The translations under genes were made by a program, and so were the position numbers. A stretch of DNA of 64,000 nucleotides from Sycobia sp. Sy_11 (Eukaryota; Arthropoda; Insecta; Hymenoptera; Epichrysomallidae), in NCBI GenBank assembly GCA_018907035.1, contig JACCIC010000030.1, positions 611,501 to 675,500 of the forward strand. The letters run 5' to 3'. Positions within the stretch are counted from its first letter, which is position 1. Each line of letters opens with the position of its first letter. This document shows positions 48,351-62,142 of the stretch, one piece after another. The notes below the pieces were generated by a model. The model was not told the DNA's origin. It made no database searches and saw only the letters and a list, made by a program, of their open reading frames with translations.

Positions 48351-49545
48351 ATTGTCACAATGTATAAGATTATCATGAATTGCAAGATTCTTCAAATATA
48401 TTACGGCATTTTTTTAATTGACAAGGCGAGCACCCGATATTTGGGCGACGGATTCGGTCCAAATTGAGCGGGATACAACTGATTACCCACAAAATCAGTC
48501 CTTTGCGGTTTTAGGACTTTTTATTTAAAAATTATGGTACTTTAGTACTTATAGTGATAATATTGCTCTCTAATTAAATCAGCCAAAGGGTATTTTGAAA
48601 TAAAAATTCGTTTATTTAGAACCGAATATACACGCGTTAACCAGTGATCGCTTACCTTACGAATAGTTTTACATTTGATGTAAATTGAACTCACAACGAC
48701 TAAAAAACTATATATCTCTTAGGATATGGTTACATTAGAACATGTTTGCCGAATTACTATACTTCCCTTCAATCTGTCGACATAATTGGCTATTTTCAGA
48801 AAAACAGCTATTCAGGCTATACGGCAAAATCTAATGATTTGACTAAGTAGGTACCACCTTTTGGTACTGAATAATAGCACGATGCTTTGGCGAGAATCAG
48901 AGTCACGCCACGTGAGACGCCTTACTTGAATTATCCGGCTTTAATACAGCTCATAAATCTGACGATAGAAAAAATCAAATGCCCTTGCTTCCCTCTATAA
49001 TACGCGATATATCATTACTTTTTCGTCAATCGTCAAATTTAAAATAGTCGGACAAGTTTTAGCAAATATATCAAATCTTAATGTTCACTTACACGAGCAA
49101 TTGTATATTATCACAATATAATTTTATAATCATAATTTTATGATTACATCTATCTAAAACCAACAAAAAAAAAAAAAATTCAACCGTTCCCATTATAAAT
49201 TACTCTTCGAAAGCCGAGAAATAACACGTTGCTACATTTATTATCTTTATATTATAGAAAGTCGAAATCTCAATAGATCCGCTTGGCAAAATTTCTTCCG
49301 TATTCTGTCTATCGACTCTTCCTTGCCCGAATGACATGACAAAAAAAAAAAAAAAACAATAAACGATCCGCAAATAAACCCTCATAACTTCAAGTTACGA
49401 AAAAGCAGCCCATCTAATATATATATATATTATAATCCAATAACAGTTCATCCTCTTTTTTCCCAGGCTCGCGGGGCGCGCTACGATGCGAACGTCTAAG
49501 CCTGCAGGAATCTAACCTCAGTCCTCGTTGTCTCCTTCAAAAAAG

Positions 49546-49547
<2 letters not shown>

Positions 49548-49594
<47 letters not shown>
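49548..49594. repeat. (AT)n microsatellite
   Basis: AT run of about 47 bases. Confidence 0.95.
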
Positions 49595-49604
<10 letters not shown>

Positions 49605-49690
49605 TATAAAAATATGTAGGGAGCAGGGGACAAAAGCGCGAGTAACTCGCGCACGAAAAAAAGAAACACGCGACGCGCGGATAGGGATTG

Positions 49691-49695
<5 letters not shown>

Positions 49696-49745
<50 letters not shown>
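49696..49745. repeat. (AT)n microsatellite
   Basis: AT run of about 50 bases. Confidence 0.95.
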
Positions 49746-49748
<3 letters not shown>

Positions 49749-50148
49749 CGAACGAGCGCGGGCAGGAGCAGCGGGAGCAGCAGCGCACCGCGCGAGAATC
49801 TCCTTAACCCAGATATGCGCGTCCGCGGTGAAGGACAAACGGGAGCGCGCGGCGATCGTACAAAAGCCGGGGACGTAAAGGATATATACGTACGTCCGCC
49901 GATCTCGTGCGCGCGTGTGCGCGCGCTTTTATATCATACACACGAGTCGCAGCAATCCGCAAAAAAACGACCTGTGTGTTACCGTGAGCGCTCTTTGGTA
50001 ACGCGGCAACCTGTCGGGGGAGAGAGAAGGAGAGAGACAGGTATACCCGTAGCTCTTGATTTAAAGCTCGCGCACGCGATGCGCAGCGGCGCGCCAAATA
50101 CATTATATGGGTGCGCGCTCGCGATTGTCTTCCGCGAATATCGCGTTG

Positions 50149-50190
<42 letters not shown>

Positions 50191-50240
50191 TCGCTGGCGC
50201 CGTGCTGCGGGCAGACTGACACGTTCGATTTTGCGCGCGC
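49740..50240. other. GC-rich island between AT microsatellites
   Basis: About 500 bases of CpG-rich DNA sandwiched between (AT)n tracts at 49,696-49,745 and 50,153-50,190. The open frames have no recognisable content. Confidence 0.25.
50153..50190. repeat. (AT)n microsatellite
   Basis: AT run of about 38 bases. Confidence 0.95.
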
Positions 50241-50535
50241 GCACTCATGAATATATTAGTATCTCGATGAATTTATATACTTATCTTTTATCGGGAGCTT
50301 CGCGATGTACTTTATAAGAGTGATGAGATATATATAGTCGGGTAATGTTTTTTTTTTTTGGTGTAAGCTTTACCGTATCAGTTACATAAAATTATCTCGA
50401 TTACGTTATTATTATAGGATCGATGAACTCCTCGCGAGTTTGAAGCTTGCTTTTTTTTTTTATTTGCTCGTCCTCCGAATTTCGAGCTGTGTCTAATAAT
50501 TAGTGCGGAATAATATTTCCACACAGACAAACTGA

Positions 50536-50539
<4 letters not shown>

Positions 50540-50596
<57 letters not shown>
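50540..50596. repeat. (AT)n microsatellite
   Basis: AT run of about 57 bases. Confidence 0.95.
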
Positions 50597-50598
<2 letters not shown>

Positions 50599-50599
50599 G

Positions 50600-52890
50600 T
50601 ATTTGACTAGATGCGCGGGAAGCGCAGAATGTTTCAGTTGATGAGCATTTGGAGTAGTGATCATAGTTCTATATTTTGCAATGGCACCTGAGACCGGAAA
50701 CTTTCTATCCCGAAATATTAGCCAAAAATGAAGATATTAAAAATCGATTTATGGAGATTCCAAATTGATATTTGCTCAGAAAATATCCTCGGTCCTTCAC
50801 TCAGGTCATTGCCGATCGAGCCCTCTCGATGATTATTTTGTCTACCTTGTAATTATTTTAAAATTAATGCCGATGATATAATCCTGTATTATAGATGTAT
50901 GGCCTTCAGTTTTTTGTTTATATGTCATTTATTGCATTTTTTTTTTAAATTTAGAAATAGAGAAATAATAATATATGATGCAAAGGCATTTTTCAAATGA
51001 GTAACGTAAGTTATACCCGTTACTATAGTTGTAATGGTATGGAGATTTAGTAAATTTTTATACTTTATTGTTATAGTTGAAATAATTTATGCATCTTAAA
51101 ATAAAAATACGTAGATACCTGATATTCGATAATTATAATAATTAGAGAAAGAATGAAAATTTTAAATCAAATTTATAGTTTTTTTTCGCAGAATAATTTA
51201 TTTTATGTCATAAATTACAATTTTATACATTTTTATTCTGAATAATGAGTGGAGTGATCAATGTTTCTCAGAATTCCTTAGTTTAAATATTTCGCAAACT
51301 TTAATTATCCTAAACATACTTTTTTTCTAAAGGAGCAAAAAACCCATTTGACAATAATATTTATGAAATAAATAACTGGCTTATGCATTATTGAACTATT
51401 ATAACGTGGATTTACTTTCTTGATAAATTGATATCAACGACAAATTACTATTCAAACAAAAATTCAAGCGATTATTAAATGGAAATATCTTACCTTGGTT
51501 TTTTATTGTTTTTAAAATATTCAAATATTTTATATCTTCAATGATATCAGCTTATTTAACTTATTGTTATATGACAAAAAGAATCGTTTTAAAAAATTCT
51601 CACGTACCGTCACGATTAGTAAAGTTTTATTCGAAATTTTAATTTCGAGATGAAAACAGCAGTTCGCAGGAAAATATTATTGTTTCATTGCGTTGTCTTT
51701 AGATTACGACCAGATTAGGTAGTTTAAATGTTTTCATTTTAACTTCTTAAAAGATTGATATGGACTTGTACTACTCAAATCTACATTACAGACTGGATAA
51801 TACTTGAATTGCAATTATCAGTCAAAAAAAAAAAAATTATTTGAGGTATTACAGGCCTGCAGGCGTTAAGAGTATTGTTAACTGTTTTTCCTCTTTGAAC
51901 ACTCCAGATTTCCGTATATATATATATCCGTTAAATTATTTACACCCTTGCTAGTCCTGTACTATAAGTTTAAAATTTCAGTCAACGAGCAATAATAGCC
52001 GCTAGAGGTTAAATCATTGCTAGCATATAGCACATAGATTTTCGGGGCTGTGTACTCCGAAATTCTAGCAAACCCAGTTGGAATTGCGTATAGTATAAAG
52101 TTTATGTTAAACAGCAGGGACGGACTATATTCCAATTGATACTCGAAGTGTGCCTCATAAAATTTTGTTTCGTACAATTCTTTGTATATAATCTTTTTCG
52201 TGACATTTTAGCACAATAAAAACTACAATCTCAGTAATATTATCCCGAGTATAGGAAAGAAGAACATACTAGAAGAAAGGAAAACACACTAGAAAATTCT
52301 CTGACAAAGTTTCTTTAGATATAAATATATCAAGACTTTATGGTCCCTTTCGTACAAAGTGCATCTTGTATATTTAGGAAGCTCCTATCCTAATTTAAAA
52401 TTCGAGAACTCCGAAGGTTGTACTAGAGTTGCCTTATGTCATTTCCGTGAGGATTCTCTTAGCATATAACGTCACTTTTCTTCGTGTAGATAGTCAAGAA
52501 CTCTATTTATTTATAAATTTTTAATTTTTCTTCGATAAATTAAACATAAATTATTATAACAAATATTGATCGTAATACTTTAACTTGCCTTTGCTTTACT
52601 GCAATAATCGGTTATCGATTCCTTACTTTTTACTTCGAGTTTAATTCAAAAAAAAAAAAAAAAAAAAAAAAGGAACTTATTGAAATTGGATTCTTCGCAA
52701 AAACTAAGAGAACTTCATTAAACGTGAATAATACCTCGAGAAACTGACAGAGCGTTGGTTTACAATACTGATTTTATTTACTTTTCATCGCGTATATCGA
52801 ATCCTGTACAAGCTCCCGGCAACTTTCTCGCAATTCCGAATAAGGAGATAGAGATAGAGAGAAAAAAAGGGGGGGGGATTATTTTTCGAT
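50600..52890. other. AT-rich stretch, no gene seen
   Basis: Unique-looking AT-rich DNA with one poly(A) run. A 71-codon minus frame at 52,177-51,962 is unassigned. Confidence 0.55.
52648..52671. repeat. Poly(A) run
   Basis: Twenty-four adenines. Confidence 0.9.
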
Positions 52891-52899
52891 GATATGCAC

Positions 52900-53720
52900 A
52901 ATCGCATTGGATAGCGCGGACCCCGTGTTCCATACATGCCATAATCCGACGAACGATCGAGCGTCGAACCGACATAAACTTGTGTTCAAAATTCAAAATC
53001 AACCGAGTTCCCGAGATGAGCATTGCCGGCGACGAGCGTGCAAGCGTAGACGCGCGTCTTGAAAAGGTATAACACTGCGCCCGCGCATAGCGCCCGTGCC
53101 ACTTCGGCCGCGATTCGTCTTCGCGGAAAAATAAGTTGCGCGATTTCGCGGAATCACGTTCGGGCGGGGGGAGGGGGGGGGTGCGTCTAATCGAATGCGC
53201 TACTAGACACCGAAAGAGTGAGTGAGAGAGAGAGAGAGAGAGAGAGAAATAGAACGAAAGAGCGATCGAGGGAGAACGCCCGCGCATGTGGAGCGCGCGT
53301 GGGAAAAGGTGGCGGGAGAGAGCCTCCCGGTTAACAATTAACAAATTGCGATTAGCATAGCAAGGGTAACGGGACAGCGTGGCCGGTTGAATTTTTACGG
53401 GCGGTAGTACCCGTACACACACGCACACACACACACGCACACACACAAAGCATATATACGTGATAGCAAGCGCGCCCCGCCAACTTTTTTCTTTTCCTTT
53501 CTTTTCTTTCCTTTTTTTTTTGCACACGCACACGCACACGCGCACGCAAACGCGCGTACATGGATCTTTGCGCCGCAGGGGCCGATCCAAATGTTATATA
53601 CGCGCGCGCGGGCGCACGCTCTCTTTCTTTTTTTTTTTCCTCGCGCGATTCAATCGCAGCTCCCGGGGCGCGGAATGCGCGCGCTCCGAGAATGCGTTTG
53701 CAGGCGCTCTGCTCCGGGGT
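52900..53720. other. GC-rich island with GA and AC repeats
   Basis: A 270-codon minus frame crosses this island, but much of it is translated GA, AC and G-run repeat. No domain or splice pattern was seen. Confidence 0.25.
53218..53248. repeat. (GA)n microsatellite
   Basis: GA run of about 31 bases, imperfect at its start. Confidence 0.9.
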
Positions 53721-53741
53721 CGCCCGACCCGATAGCGTATA

Positions 53742-53743
<2 letters not shown>

Positions 53744-53781
<38 letters not shown>
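53744..53781. repeat. (AT)n microsatellite
   Basis: AT run of about 38 bases. Confidence 0.95.
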
Positions 53782-53782
<1 letters not shown>

Positions 53783-54236
53783 GTGCGTATATCATTGGTT
53801 TACAATTCGCGTTCTTTTATCCCGCAGGTCGGGATGCCAAGGAAAGGCCCAATTTTCGTAGTTTCGTACGATTTTTGCGTATATACTCGGAAAAATGATG
53901 CGAATCGACGACGTTTCTGTTGGAAAAATCCTTATAAGAAAATTATCATCGCATTGTTTTAGCTATGCAATCGTAGGTTTTCACGTAAGTTTTCGCAATC
54001 ATAAGTTTTAACTATATATTTATTCAAAAAATATAAAGACAGAAGCTATGTTATAACAATAATTGCTCCTAATTTTGAAAATTAACACAATATTAACAAA
54101 TACTGCTCTATTTTACCGTTATAGTTTGATATAAAGTTTTCAATATAAAACTAATAACCGTATACATATAAAATTACAATCATTACTGTATACATAGTAA
54201 TTTCATTAAAAGTAACTTTGTTAAAGTTACCTGTAA

Positions 54237-54455
54237 TCAAAATATTTCGCATCTCGGAATGAGCAGGAGTTCCAGAGTCTTCCTAGCCCATTTACCGCAG
54301 AAACGTTAAAAATATACAATCGAGAGTGCGCACTGTCCATAAGAATATGGTATCTTCTTACCGAACGAGAGTTAATCCTTGCCGGGAAAAATCCAATAAT
54401 GTTAAAAGAAGAAATAAGCGAATTTAACACTTTGAACATAAATAAAAAGTCGTGA
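54237..54455 (+). other. Unassigned 72-codon open frame without start codon
   Basis: The frame is open from a TAA at 54,234-54,236 to TGA at 54,453-54,455. Its composition looks protein-like (for example SLPSPFTAETLKIYNRE, LLTERELILAGKNPIM). There is no ATG near its beginning, so it would have to be an internal exon or a decayed fragment. No family recognised. It is short enough to arise by chance in a window this size. Confidence 0.2.
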
Positions 54456-54459
54456 TAAC

Positions 54460-55409
54460 GTTGAATGCAAAAATAGAAAATAATTCAAATTCGTTTAATG
54501 TAACTGACGTAATCATCGTGATCAGTATGATGCAAGTGCAGCTCATCGTCAAAGACCATGTCAAGTAACTTGAGTCAAAAACAAACAATAGTCTATTTGA
54601 CGATATAATTAGATCTATGCAATTAGACCAGAACACGGAACCATAATGGAGGTTGGGTAATATAAATAATTTTAAACGGAATAACTAAAATCGCGGGATT
54701 TTTGAAACACCAAATGAATCCCAACAGACTACTGATCGTGTGATTACATTCTTAAGACAATTATCGGCTGAATTCATAATGAGTTCAGTTTTATTAATTG
54801 GGTGATCTTACCACGTATAACAGAAGTCAAAACACTGGGATCGATTTTCTTGCTGGGGAACAGTGCATAAGAGAATTTATTAGTGATTGATGGAATGAAT
54901 AATATATAATTCATATATATCAGAATGTGAAAAGAACGAGTACTAAATACAACGTCTGAGTAACACATCAAACACATTTAAACAACAAACAATTATAATT
55001 TGACTAATAACTGCAGCAATAATGCTTACTGACTGCATGATTCAGAATTGTTCTGTATATCGACCGCCCAGGCATGGAGTTAAACTCGAAGAAACTTTCT
55101 GAAACGTGCGAATACCGTTTTTTTTTTCTTTGAACCTCGTCGTTTTCGTGAAAATAATGCTGATATTTCACGATACGGCAAACCGATAAGCATAAGTCGT
55201 AAAAAGTTCAATGATCCAGTTATTGGTTCAGCGATCGTCGCTTGAAAGGACGAAAACAATTTATTGAATTAATCCGAATGACCAATCGTGTACGAATTTA
55301 GCGAAGCATTATTATTCGGCCCGGGTCAGCTGCTCGTCGCCGCGTTATAATAACGTTGCAGTTCCATGCACCGCGGTATATCGCAGCCATTATACGGTGT
55401 CTGTGTATA

Positions 55410-55460
<51 letters not shown>

Positions 55461-58400
55461 GGTTCATTGTGTTGAATCCCCGTGCGAAGGCGAGCGTTGT
55501 CCACTGCCATAAAACGGTTGCGTGTATCCTTAGCCTAAGCTATGTTAATGCTGAAAATAACTGGAATTTCGAACCGGTGTTACTCTGCTTCTTTTTTTTT
55601 TCACGCACGTCTTGGACAAGAAAACATTTCCAGGCGGCCGGTACAATATCTGGTCGTGACCGTTCGTTCCAGAAATCAAAAAAAAAAAAGGTAGTTGAAA
55701 AATGTAGGCGCATAAAAAAATTGTATAGTTTAATATTTGTTTATTGCTGCAATAATAGATTTCGCGCTTAAAATTATGATGAAAAAAATTTGGAAAAGTT
55801 AGTTTCCAAGAAAAATAACAGGCCGTCTAATTTTACACCTTCAAGTAGTTAATAATTAAAAATTTATCTTTAATTTATTTAATTGTATTTTTCACTTCTA
55901 CAATTGGGAAAACCTCTCGTTCATCTAAGTCCGTTCGTGTCATGTAATCGAAATATACGACTATTAGTCACTCGGATTAATCTTCGAAAGGAATTGCGTG
56001 TTAAACGTCGAAAGTCCGCGTTTGAACGGGCATAAAAATTAACGAGTCGTGACTTAAAAAGACATTAATGTGACTTTAATGAAACGAGGGGATCGCTGTA
56101 TAGATGAAGATCGCGATTATCGCCGCGGTATGGGTATTAAAGAATTCACGAAGGAGGACTCGCGCGAGTGAAAGGACTTATTTAAAGAACGTCGCGGGAA
56201 TCCTTGGTGCCTTAACATAATGAGATTGCGTGCATTGAATTAGACAATATTGCGTATAGAAATAATAAAGGTTAAGCATGTATTGTACGCCTTTTTATTA
56301 TATCTGTGTCGCATAGATCGCATGTAAGGCAGGCAGAGATAATCGCTTCTACGGTAACAATGGACAATTGGATCTTTCATGATTGATTGAGAGTTTTCGA
56401 ATTGTTCGATCACAATATGTAGAATAATTAAAGTAAATATATAGATTTAATTAATTCTAATTTAACTAAACGTGTTTAATTTGATATCACTATTATGACA
56501 TTCATTACTAATCAATCTTACCTATCTCTCAAAATGTTAGTAGCATGTACCCAAGTTAGAAAATCAAATTGTCGCTCGCATTGACTCCGTTGAATCGACT
56601 TTACTTAACTCCGATGTTCTTAAATATTTAAATGCAATTTTGATACTCCTATTTGATACTTTTGAATCTGTTGAATGTAATCCATCAGTTAACGACCCAT
56701 GTTCAGATATTTTATAATAAAGAAATCAATTACATTAACGATGATAATATCTCCACTAATAGATCGAGTAAAAGAATCTGTCCGGCCAAGCTTGATCATT
56801 ACTGGTCGAACAACAGCACCCATCTATTTTCTTCCGCATTCTTGATAATGGATATTTTCTTCTAACTCGCGTAAAAGTTTACTTTAATAAATCACCTCAG
56901 CATTTTTTTTTTCAACCATAATCCAGGGATAAGTTAAGAAACATAATCATGTTTGTTATATAAAATGGCGAATCCAAAATATCATTGATATTCTAAAACC
57001 CATTAATTATCCTATCGATAATCATTTTTCGTAAACTTAGAATTATCTGATAGAAACAAATGATTTTTTTTATTATCAAGATGTACCAATTATCATCAAT
57101 AAATTCTTTAATCTGAAATATAATCTATATCAATTGATGATGTATTCTGAATTATTAGGTTTTTTTCCAAATCATACATATAGCTTCTTAATTAGTTCGA
57201 CAGTTTGGTGCTTTTCGTCGAATGAATAATAATGTTTCAGAAATGAAGAACTATTAATGGCGATTAATAAATTCTCTCGGATAGTCAGTCGGGACAATTC
57301 TACACAATCAAGTATTGGTTTGCTGATAAAAGCTGAAAATAGTAAATAAAAAAATTCAAGTTCGTCGCTATCTCGTTTCAATTGCATTAATCAATCTTGC
57401 ATTTATGTTATTTCTTTACTATTATTGAGGATTTCAAACTACCTATTATTGTCTGGAGTTACATTCGCTTAAAATTACTCATACTACATGCATTGTTGCA
57501 CCTAATTCGGTGTCGACATCTAAATATCCATCTAAATTTTTTTTTCGCCTCAAATTTTTTGTTCTCTTATTTCACATTAGGTGTACTATATTTCACATTC
57601 GGTCTACTTTACAATGCCAAATGATGATATTGTATCAACGGCGAAGATCGGCGAGTTAAATAACGAACATGTAAACCTTACAGGGCTGCTCGGATGAGAC
57701 CAGGACTTAAAGTTCGTCCACCGAACTACTTCGCTTAAGTTTTTTTTAATTTTGTAAATTTTCTAATCCCGTAAATAAGAAAGGCTAAATTTTTAATTTA
57801 GCATTCCTTCACACTTAAATAACTTCTCTAATGGCACTCTTCGTATACTTGTTAAACCAGCTGTACCTCATACAGGTTTGTATTTTTACGTAAGCGATAT
57901 GTTTATGGCAATGTATACTCGGTAAAAACATTTACATGGATTTTGAGAAAACTGATTTTATCTATACGATGCTATGCAAATATACCTAAAAAGGATTGAT
58001 CAAACTGCTGCTATCTCCAACGCGAATAAAAATGTTTGCTAATATACATTTTTACGTTTCTAAAATCAGAATACTGCTAAAAATACACCAATCGTTAAAT
58101 ACACCGATCATTGCGTATCCTGTACATAGTTTTCTTCCTAACAGTCCAAGCATGACAATGGAAGAAATTCGATTAGAATGAAAAAATGATTCCCTTTTTC
58201 AAAAATTATATTGAATTTATGAGAATTGGGGCGCTATATAACAAGATTCCTAGGAATTTGTATAGTAACTATTTGATGGACTTGTGCATTGAATAAGTTC
58301 AGATAATTGTCATGGACAGTCAACCCCACCTCGTATCAAAATACTTATGTCGACTGTTTTTTTATTAACAAACTATCAATTCTATTGATCGAACTTACAG

Positions 58401-59070
58401 TCCTATTATAATGATAGTAGGGCAGTCTTCGCGACTGATGAACTGGAGCGGTCTAGCTGCGATCTTAACAAAACTCTAAGACTGTTGAAAAGATTCGATA
58501 GTATTGTTAAATAATCCGTTCTTATTATATTGAAACGTAAAATCAAAATGTGTAAATTTTTACGTTATCGTTAATCTGATTTATCCTACATAAGTACAAT
58601 ACCTTTAATTACTTCATAAAATCACATCCAAATAATATATCCCTAGAAACAGTATGTTGTCGCAAAATTTATGTTCCCAAAATTGAACAATCCTCAAACG
58701 TAAAATTTTCTTCAATAATTCCTTTAAAAAAAAAAAAAAGTGTTAACAAATTTAAAAAAAACACTCCATCTAGCCCCGTCGTCGTAGTAAAATCGTCCTC
58801 GCAAACTTTGACCTTAAAAAAAAAAAGACAGTCGCGCATTCCCCGCCGGGACGCACAAGAAATCAATCACAGCAGCCCACCCGGCCGTTTGGCACACGTT
58901 CGTCGGACCGTAACTGTAAATCCCGTATCGCGTACACGCTACACATATAGCCTGGGTGTCTCAGCGTCGCGCCATCCTGGCGAACGCCGATGAATTTTTC
59001 ATGTATCCCCGCGCTTCTCCCTAAATATCCCTTCCCGCCGCACACACCATTGTACTTTGATATTTGCTCA
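54460..59070. other. AT-rich stretch, no gene supported
   Basis: Short unassigned frames occur on the minus strand at 54,977-54,424, one passing a GTAAGA donor-like site near 54,812, with 70-75 codon frames around 56.7 and 57.4 kb. A GC-richer patch at 58,840-59,045 has no coding support. Confidence 0.5.
55415..55457. repeat. (AT)n microsatellite
   Basis: AT run of about 43 bases. Confidence 0.95.
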
Positions 59071-59076
59071 TAATCT

Positions 59077-59079
<3 letters not shown>

Positions 59080-59129
<50 letters not shown>
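59080..59129. repeat. (AT)n microsatellite
   Basis: AT run of about 50 bases. Confidence 0.95.
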
Positions 59130-59130
<1 letters not shown>

Positions 59131-59519
59131 ACGGCGCGACGATTATCTAGCTCGACCCGGCTCCATTAGCGCGAATTATACGGACCGCAGAGATAGAGGA
59201 GGATAGCTTCGCTGTCCGTTGATGATCGAAAGGAAGAGGGGAAAAAAATTCGCAAATTGAGCCCCTTGTAGAAAAATCCAGATTCCCGAGCCTTCCGACT
59301 ATCCGGCATAGAACTTTCTATGTACGTATATTTTAAGAATATAGGGATAGGCTTATGTATAATAAGTCGGCGCGAGTATTCTAATAATAATTAAAAGTCG
59401 CAGTGCTGTTATATGTTTCGGAAAAATTGAAAATAAACTTGCGGAAACGATATTTCGTTCGTCTCTATTAAACAGGCAATGTATAGGAGGATAGGTCAAT
59501 AAAGCTATTAGAAAAAGAT

Positions 59520-59980
59520 TTTGTTATTTTTCAACAAAATCTCCTACTAGTTGAATACTTTGAATACTTTTAGCCATTAGAAAAGTAAGATTGCGATAGT
59601 TTCTCAAATTTGCATCAACGCATTATCTCTTCATTTTCTATAAATCGTTGTCCGCTGAACCATCTTTGTAAATTTATAAATGAGATGTCACTGTGTCCCA
59701 GATATGCTGAATACGATGGATGGCTTATCAATTGAAATTTGAATTCTTCAATTTTCGCCATTGAAACTGCGCTCGTACTAACTTGTAAATTATCCAAATA
59801 TTTTTCTTCAAAAAAAGACGATATAATATTTTTTCTCGTTTTCTCTCTGGAATTATTAAATAGTTTAATAATAACGCATAATAGTCCAGTAACCGTATGT
59901 TCCTTTGGCATGTAGTCAATAACAATAATATTACGTGCATTCTCAACTACAATATTTATAATTATTCCACATTTATAATA
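59520..59980 (-). pseudogene. Degenerate mariner transposase fragment
   Basis: Minus-strand frames match the C-terminal half of a mariner-family transposase in order: RNIIVIDYMPKEHTVTG, then (after a frame slip) DYYALLLNYL, then LDNLQVSTSAVSMAKIEEF, HPSYSAYLGHSD, LQRWFSGQRF and NEEIM. These correspond to the usual GIIFIDYL...ITG, YYA.L, QDNA..HTSAVAMAK, HPPYSPDLAPSD, L..WL.G.RF and NEEV blocks. Below 59615 the trace continues past a stop with a SYFSNG-like and a GDFVEK-like block. The second and third acidic catalytic positions (LDN and HSD) are still readable, but the first (normally FWD) is Asn. Frameshifts and stops show it is dead. No terminal repeats were located. Confidence 0.75.
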
Positions 59981-61455
59981 GCTTCACCGTTCATTGGTCT
60001 TGGCAATAAAATGCTGTGTCCAAATGTTATCTACAGTTATACTAACCCGCGTAGAGACCCGAGAGAATCACGTTCCCTTAAACAGAGACTTAGAAGAGTT
60101 TGCGCGCGATTTTGTTTCTTCTATCGGCTGAGAGCAAACGTGGCACTGATAGTCCTGCATCTGGACACTCTGCATCTCGGACGTCAGAAATTCATTTATA
60201 TCGTGAAAAAAGGAAAGAAACATAAAAACCTGTACGAGTTAGAGATTTCTCGTCAGAGACCTCTATCAGCGATTGGTAGCGCTCAATTTGGAGGTTTGAT
60301 TTTTTTTGGCCATTTATCGAGAAAGTTCGCGTTGATCGACTGCTCGCGTTTTTCGTTATGCATTGTTATCGGAATTGAGAAAGAAAAAAACATGTTCCTT
60401 TCTAAATTCGATAGAAAAAATTCCGACACGGTAGAGAAAAAACGTATATTTTCTTATTGGAATCGTATATTGATATTTTAATCGACTATTCCACGCTGCA
60501 TCCTTCTCTTCGACTCATCTTAGGACGCTCTTCTGCCTATGCAGTATCTTTAGATAATAGTTAGCCATGCCATATATATATCATATAATATCATTCAAAA
60601 AGTAGTTTTAAAATATAACACATGTCTGGCTCCGAAATGTTTTAGAAAACATTTTTTTTGTACGCAAAATTGACCTATTTTTCAACAACAACAAAAAAAA
60701 CAATATAAATATTGATTTCTTATTTGATGCGAGAGTAATTTTGAAGAAAATAAACAAATACGTTTAATATATGTAACTTTGTTTATGTTCTTTAGATGTC
60801 ATACATATTTATTCAATTCTGAATAATCTGATTATTACATAAAAATTCGTAATAAATTAATATTCTGATGATCACTTACTTATTTATGATACTTAATATT
60901 ATCATTGAATTATGATTTTGTTACCAGACTAACTATATACTCAAATGGCCCCGCGTCAACACGAAATAATTCTACGCGGAATAAATCTACACAAATATAT
61001 TTAATTGTAGAACATTAATAAAAACCTTTCATTTCGTGAAAGATTAGAAACAAAGAATCATTAATAAAAATATAAATAAAATAATAATCAATAGTTCGAA
61101 AAATGACTTTGATAACGACTTAACTAACGATTACTATGATAACGAATCAAAACTTTTCAATAAATTTTTATTTAGACGTGAAATTAACAGATTTGGCAAT
61201 TAAGCAATTTCAGTATATTACTAATTATTTTAAGACCCTTTGATAATTCAAATATCCATAAAAGAAAACTTTACGTATCATTACTATAATTAATGATTTG
61301 TTAATACTTGCAATAATTATCCATATGTTGCGCATATGCAGAAAATGAACTAGGCTTATGAAATAAATCATTGACGGACATAAACCCTGCGATTTATTTC
61401 GCGCAAAGTTCGCAAATTCTACTATCAAAAAAAAACTATCTGGTAAAAAAGATTC

Positions 61456-61458
<3 letters not shown>

Positions 61459-61506
<48 letters not shown>
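61459..61506. repeat. (AT)n microsatellite
   Basis: AT run of about 48 bases. Confidence 0.95.
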
Positions 61507-61509
<3 letters not shown>

Positions 61510-62094
61510 CTATGACCATTTGTCCACTGGTACGTAGGCGCACCATTGAAAACCTTGGCTCGGTGTGTGTTGCACGCTTTCGCGAGGATTAGTCACGCAC
61601 GCGAAAATTTGGACTGCGGGCGTGCTCGCTGAGGCGTTCTGTGCCCAGCACTATATATATATATATAAGCACGTATACAAAATTGAAAAGGAACGATACG
61701 GACGAGGAGCGCCCGGGATTGACCCACTATTTTGCTCTCTTCCGCCGTCCATCGGGGAAGCCGATTGTAATTAAGAAAAAAGACGACGGCCGAGAAAAAA
61801 AATAATTACCTCGGATGATCCACCTTGGATCGTTGTCCGCGCGAGAATATATATATAATGTAGACTACGGTGCCGCGTTCCGTTCGCGTTGTATGCGAAT
61901 ATTGTGCACTTTTTCATCATTATACCAGGGATCTAAGAGGGAATTTCCGATTTATCGACCGGACGGGTCTGCAAATCGACCGAATGAATGATATTTATTT
62001 TTGATTATGCGACTGAGATTGCCGAACTCGTTAAAATTAACATTCTCTGCGACAATTGAGAAAGCACGAATTATACATATACACATTCGCCGAG

Positions 62095-62098
<4 letters not shown>

Positions 62099-62137
<39 letters not shown>
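62099..62137. repeat. (GA)n microsatellite
   Basis: GA run of about 39 bases. Confidence 0.95.

Positions 62138-62142
<5 letters not shown>

Larger units (their letters stand above)
44970..49500. other. AT-rich stretch with MITEs, no gene supported
   Basis: It holds the MITE pair at 46.1-46.7 kb and the half element at 48.1 kb. CCACGTGG (E-box-like) and a GGGGGGCCCCGG palindrome near 47,960-47,995 sit just before the latter. A 62-codon frame at 45,504 starts with TTG and is unassigned. Confidence 0.5.

Noticed and set aside
52778..53590. 270-codon minus frame
   Set aside because: Largely translated AC, GA and poly-G repeats, so length reflects low complexity rather than coding.
59897..60481. 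194-codon plus frame
   Set aside because: No motif recognised, and its start overlaps the mariner relic on the other strand. A few frames of this length are expected by chance in 64 kb of AT-rich DNA.
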